Shown: piece by piece, positions 7,868 to 8,023 of the stretch
Numbering within the stretch: the stretch's first letter is position 1
Layout: the number at the start of each line of letters is the position of its first letter
Source: JBGPGW01 sp041484095
Lineage (GTDB): Bacteria; Pseudomonadota; Alphaproteobacteria; CADEGL01
Reading direction: 5' to 3'
NCBI GenBank assembly: GCA_041484095.1
Contig: JBGPGW010000162.1
Span: 1 to 8,023, forward strand
Length of the DNA stretch: 8,023 bases
Translations under genes and position numbers: made by a program
The notes under the pieces: generated by a model
The model's input: the letters and a program-made list of their open reading frames with translations, nothing else
What the model was told of the DNA's origin: nothing
The model's database searches: none

Positions 7868-7909
7868 ATATAGCAACATCTAAACATCTTTTATGAAACG
7901 ATAATATTG

Positions 7910-7936
7910 AAATATCTAGAAATATGTCAAATATGT
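7910..7936. repeat. Three helically spaced AAATATGT-like repeats
   Basis: AAATATCT (7910-7917), AAATATGT (7920-7927) and AAATATGT (7929-7936) begin 10 and 9 nt apart. They lie on the divergent-gene side of the intergenic region, about 75-100 nt upstream of its start codon. They may be a second operator, phased A-rich DNA causing curvature, or an UP-like element. No family is recognised. Confidence 0.45.
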
Positions 7937-7999
7937 TGAAAGATTATTGCGACGCACAATTACATTGCCTGTCGATGACGTGAACAACAGATCGAGAGT

Positions 8000-8003
8000 G
8001 GAG
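8000..8003 (+). promoter_or_regulatory. Ribosome binding site of the divergent gene
   Basis: GGAG at 8000-8003 lies 7 nt before the ATG at 8011. This spacing and match are better than chance and are the main support for a gene starting there. Confidence 0.55.
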
Positions 8004-8010
8004 CGCGGCT

Positions 8011-8023
8011 ATGACGATGGAAT
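8011..8023 (+). CDS. First codons of a divergent gene, cut by the right edge
   Basis: Only four codons (Met-Thr-Met-Glu) are visible, so the product cannot be identified from sequence. The call rests on the GGAG site 7 nt upstream, the ATG, and its position across an AT-rich divergent promoter region from an ScfR regulator. In this regulator family the adjacent target is often a gene for acetate or propionate use, such as isocitrate lyase or propionyl-CoA carboxylase; that is a contextual guess only. A second in-frame ATG lies at 8017. Confidence 0.5.

Larger units (their letters stand above)
7823..8010. promoter_or_regulatory. AT-rich divergent promoter region
   Basis: These 188 nt separate the ScfR start from a divergent plus-strand start. 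Most of it (about 7823-7965) is far richer in A and T than the rest of the window. For the regulator, TATAGA on the minus strand (7856-7851), with GATGTT 18 nt upstream, is a possible -10/-35 pair. It would place transcription initiation within or next to the TTTACAAA repeats. For the divergent gene, TTGAAA at 7907-7912 or 7936-7941 could act as -35 elements, but no clear -10 partner was fixed. Confidence 0.6.

Noticed and set aside
1..8023. Search for mobile elements, CRISPR, tRNA/rRNA, toxin-antitoxin or defence genes
   Set aside because: No transposase, integrase, spaced repeat array, RNA gene or defence domain was seen; the composition is uniform apart from the AT-rich promoter near the right edge.

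Overview
The window comes from the chromosome of an alphaproteobacterium, most likely in the Hyphomicrobiales. The signs are a GC-rich sequence, a giant (about 1600-residue) NAD-dependent glutamate dehydrogenase of the Caulobacter/Rhizobiales type, and an Xre-family short-chain fatty acyl-CoA regulator (ScfR/PccR/RamB/PrpR group). It looks like ordinary core-metabolism DNA. I see no phage, transposon, CRISPR, tRNA or rRNA features.

Layout, left to right. Positions 1-491 (minus strand) hold the first 163 codons of an MFS transporter of the UMF1/Atg22-like family, cut by the left edge. Positions 581-5395 (minus) hold a complete gdhB-type glutamate dehydrogenase with a strong ribosome binding site. 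It lies 89 nt upstream of the transporter on the same strand, so the two may be co-transcribed. Positions 5396-6102 are a roughly 700-nt divergent region with no convincing gene, only a doubtful 66-codon ORF. Toward its right end are GTTAA elements that resemble CtrA half-sites. Positions 6103-6360 (plus; start perhaps 6112) encode a small, probably all-helical protein of unknown function. Positions 6386-7822 (minus), convergent with it and only 25 nt away, encode the ScfR regulator. Positions 7823-8010 are a strongly AT-rich divergent promoter region. The right edge at 8011 shows the first codons of a divergent plus-strand gene behind a good Shine-Dalgarno sequence.

The genes point to carbon and nitrogen catabolism. 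Glutamate dehydrogenase feeds glutamate carbon into the TCA cycle. The ScfR regulator would sense short-chain acyl-CoA and control propionyl-CoA, methylmalonyl-CoA or glyoxylate-cycle genes, probably including its own gene and the divergent neighbour.

The most informative non-coding signal is an exact 9-bp tandem repeat, TTTACAAAA x2 (7832-7849), with a third, imperfect copy at 7860-7867. It sits just upstream of the regulator's start codon and is one base per half-site away from the TTTGCAAA-type operator known for this family. A second set of helically spaced repeats (AAATATGT-like, 7910-7936) lies on the divergent-gene side. No wholly new system is evident. The candidates for novelty are this promoter architecture and the small unknown protein.
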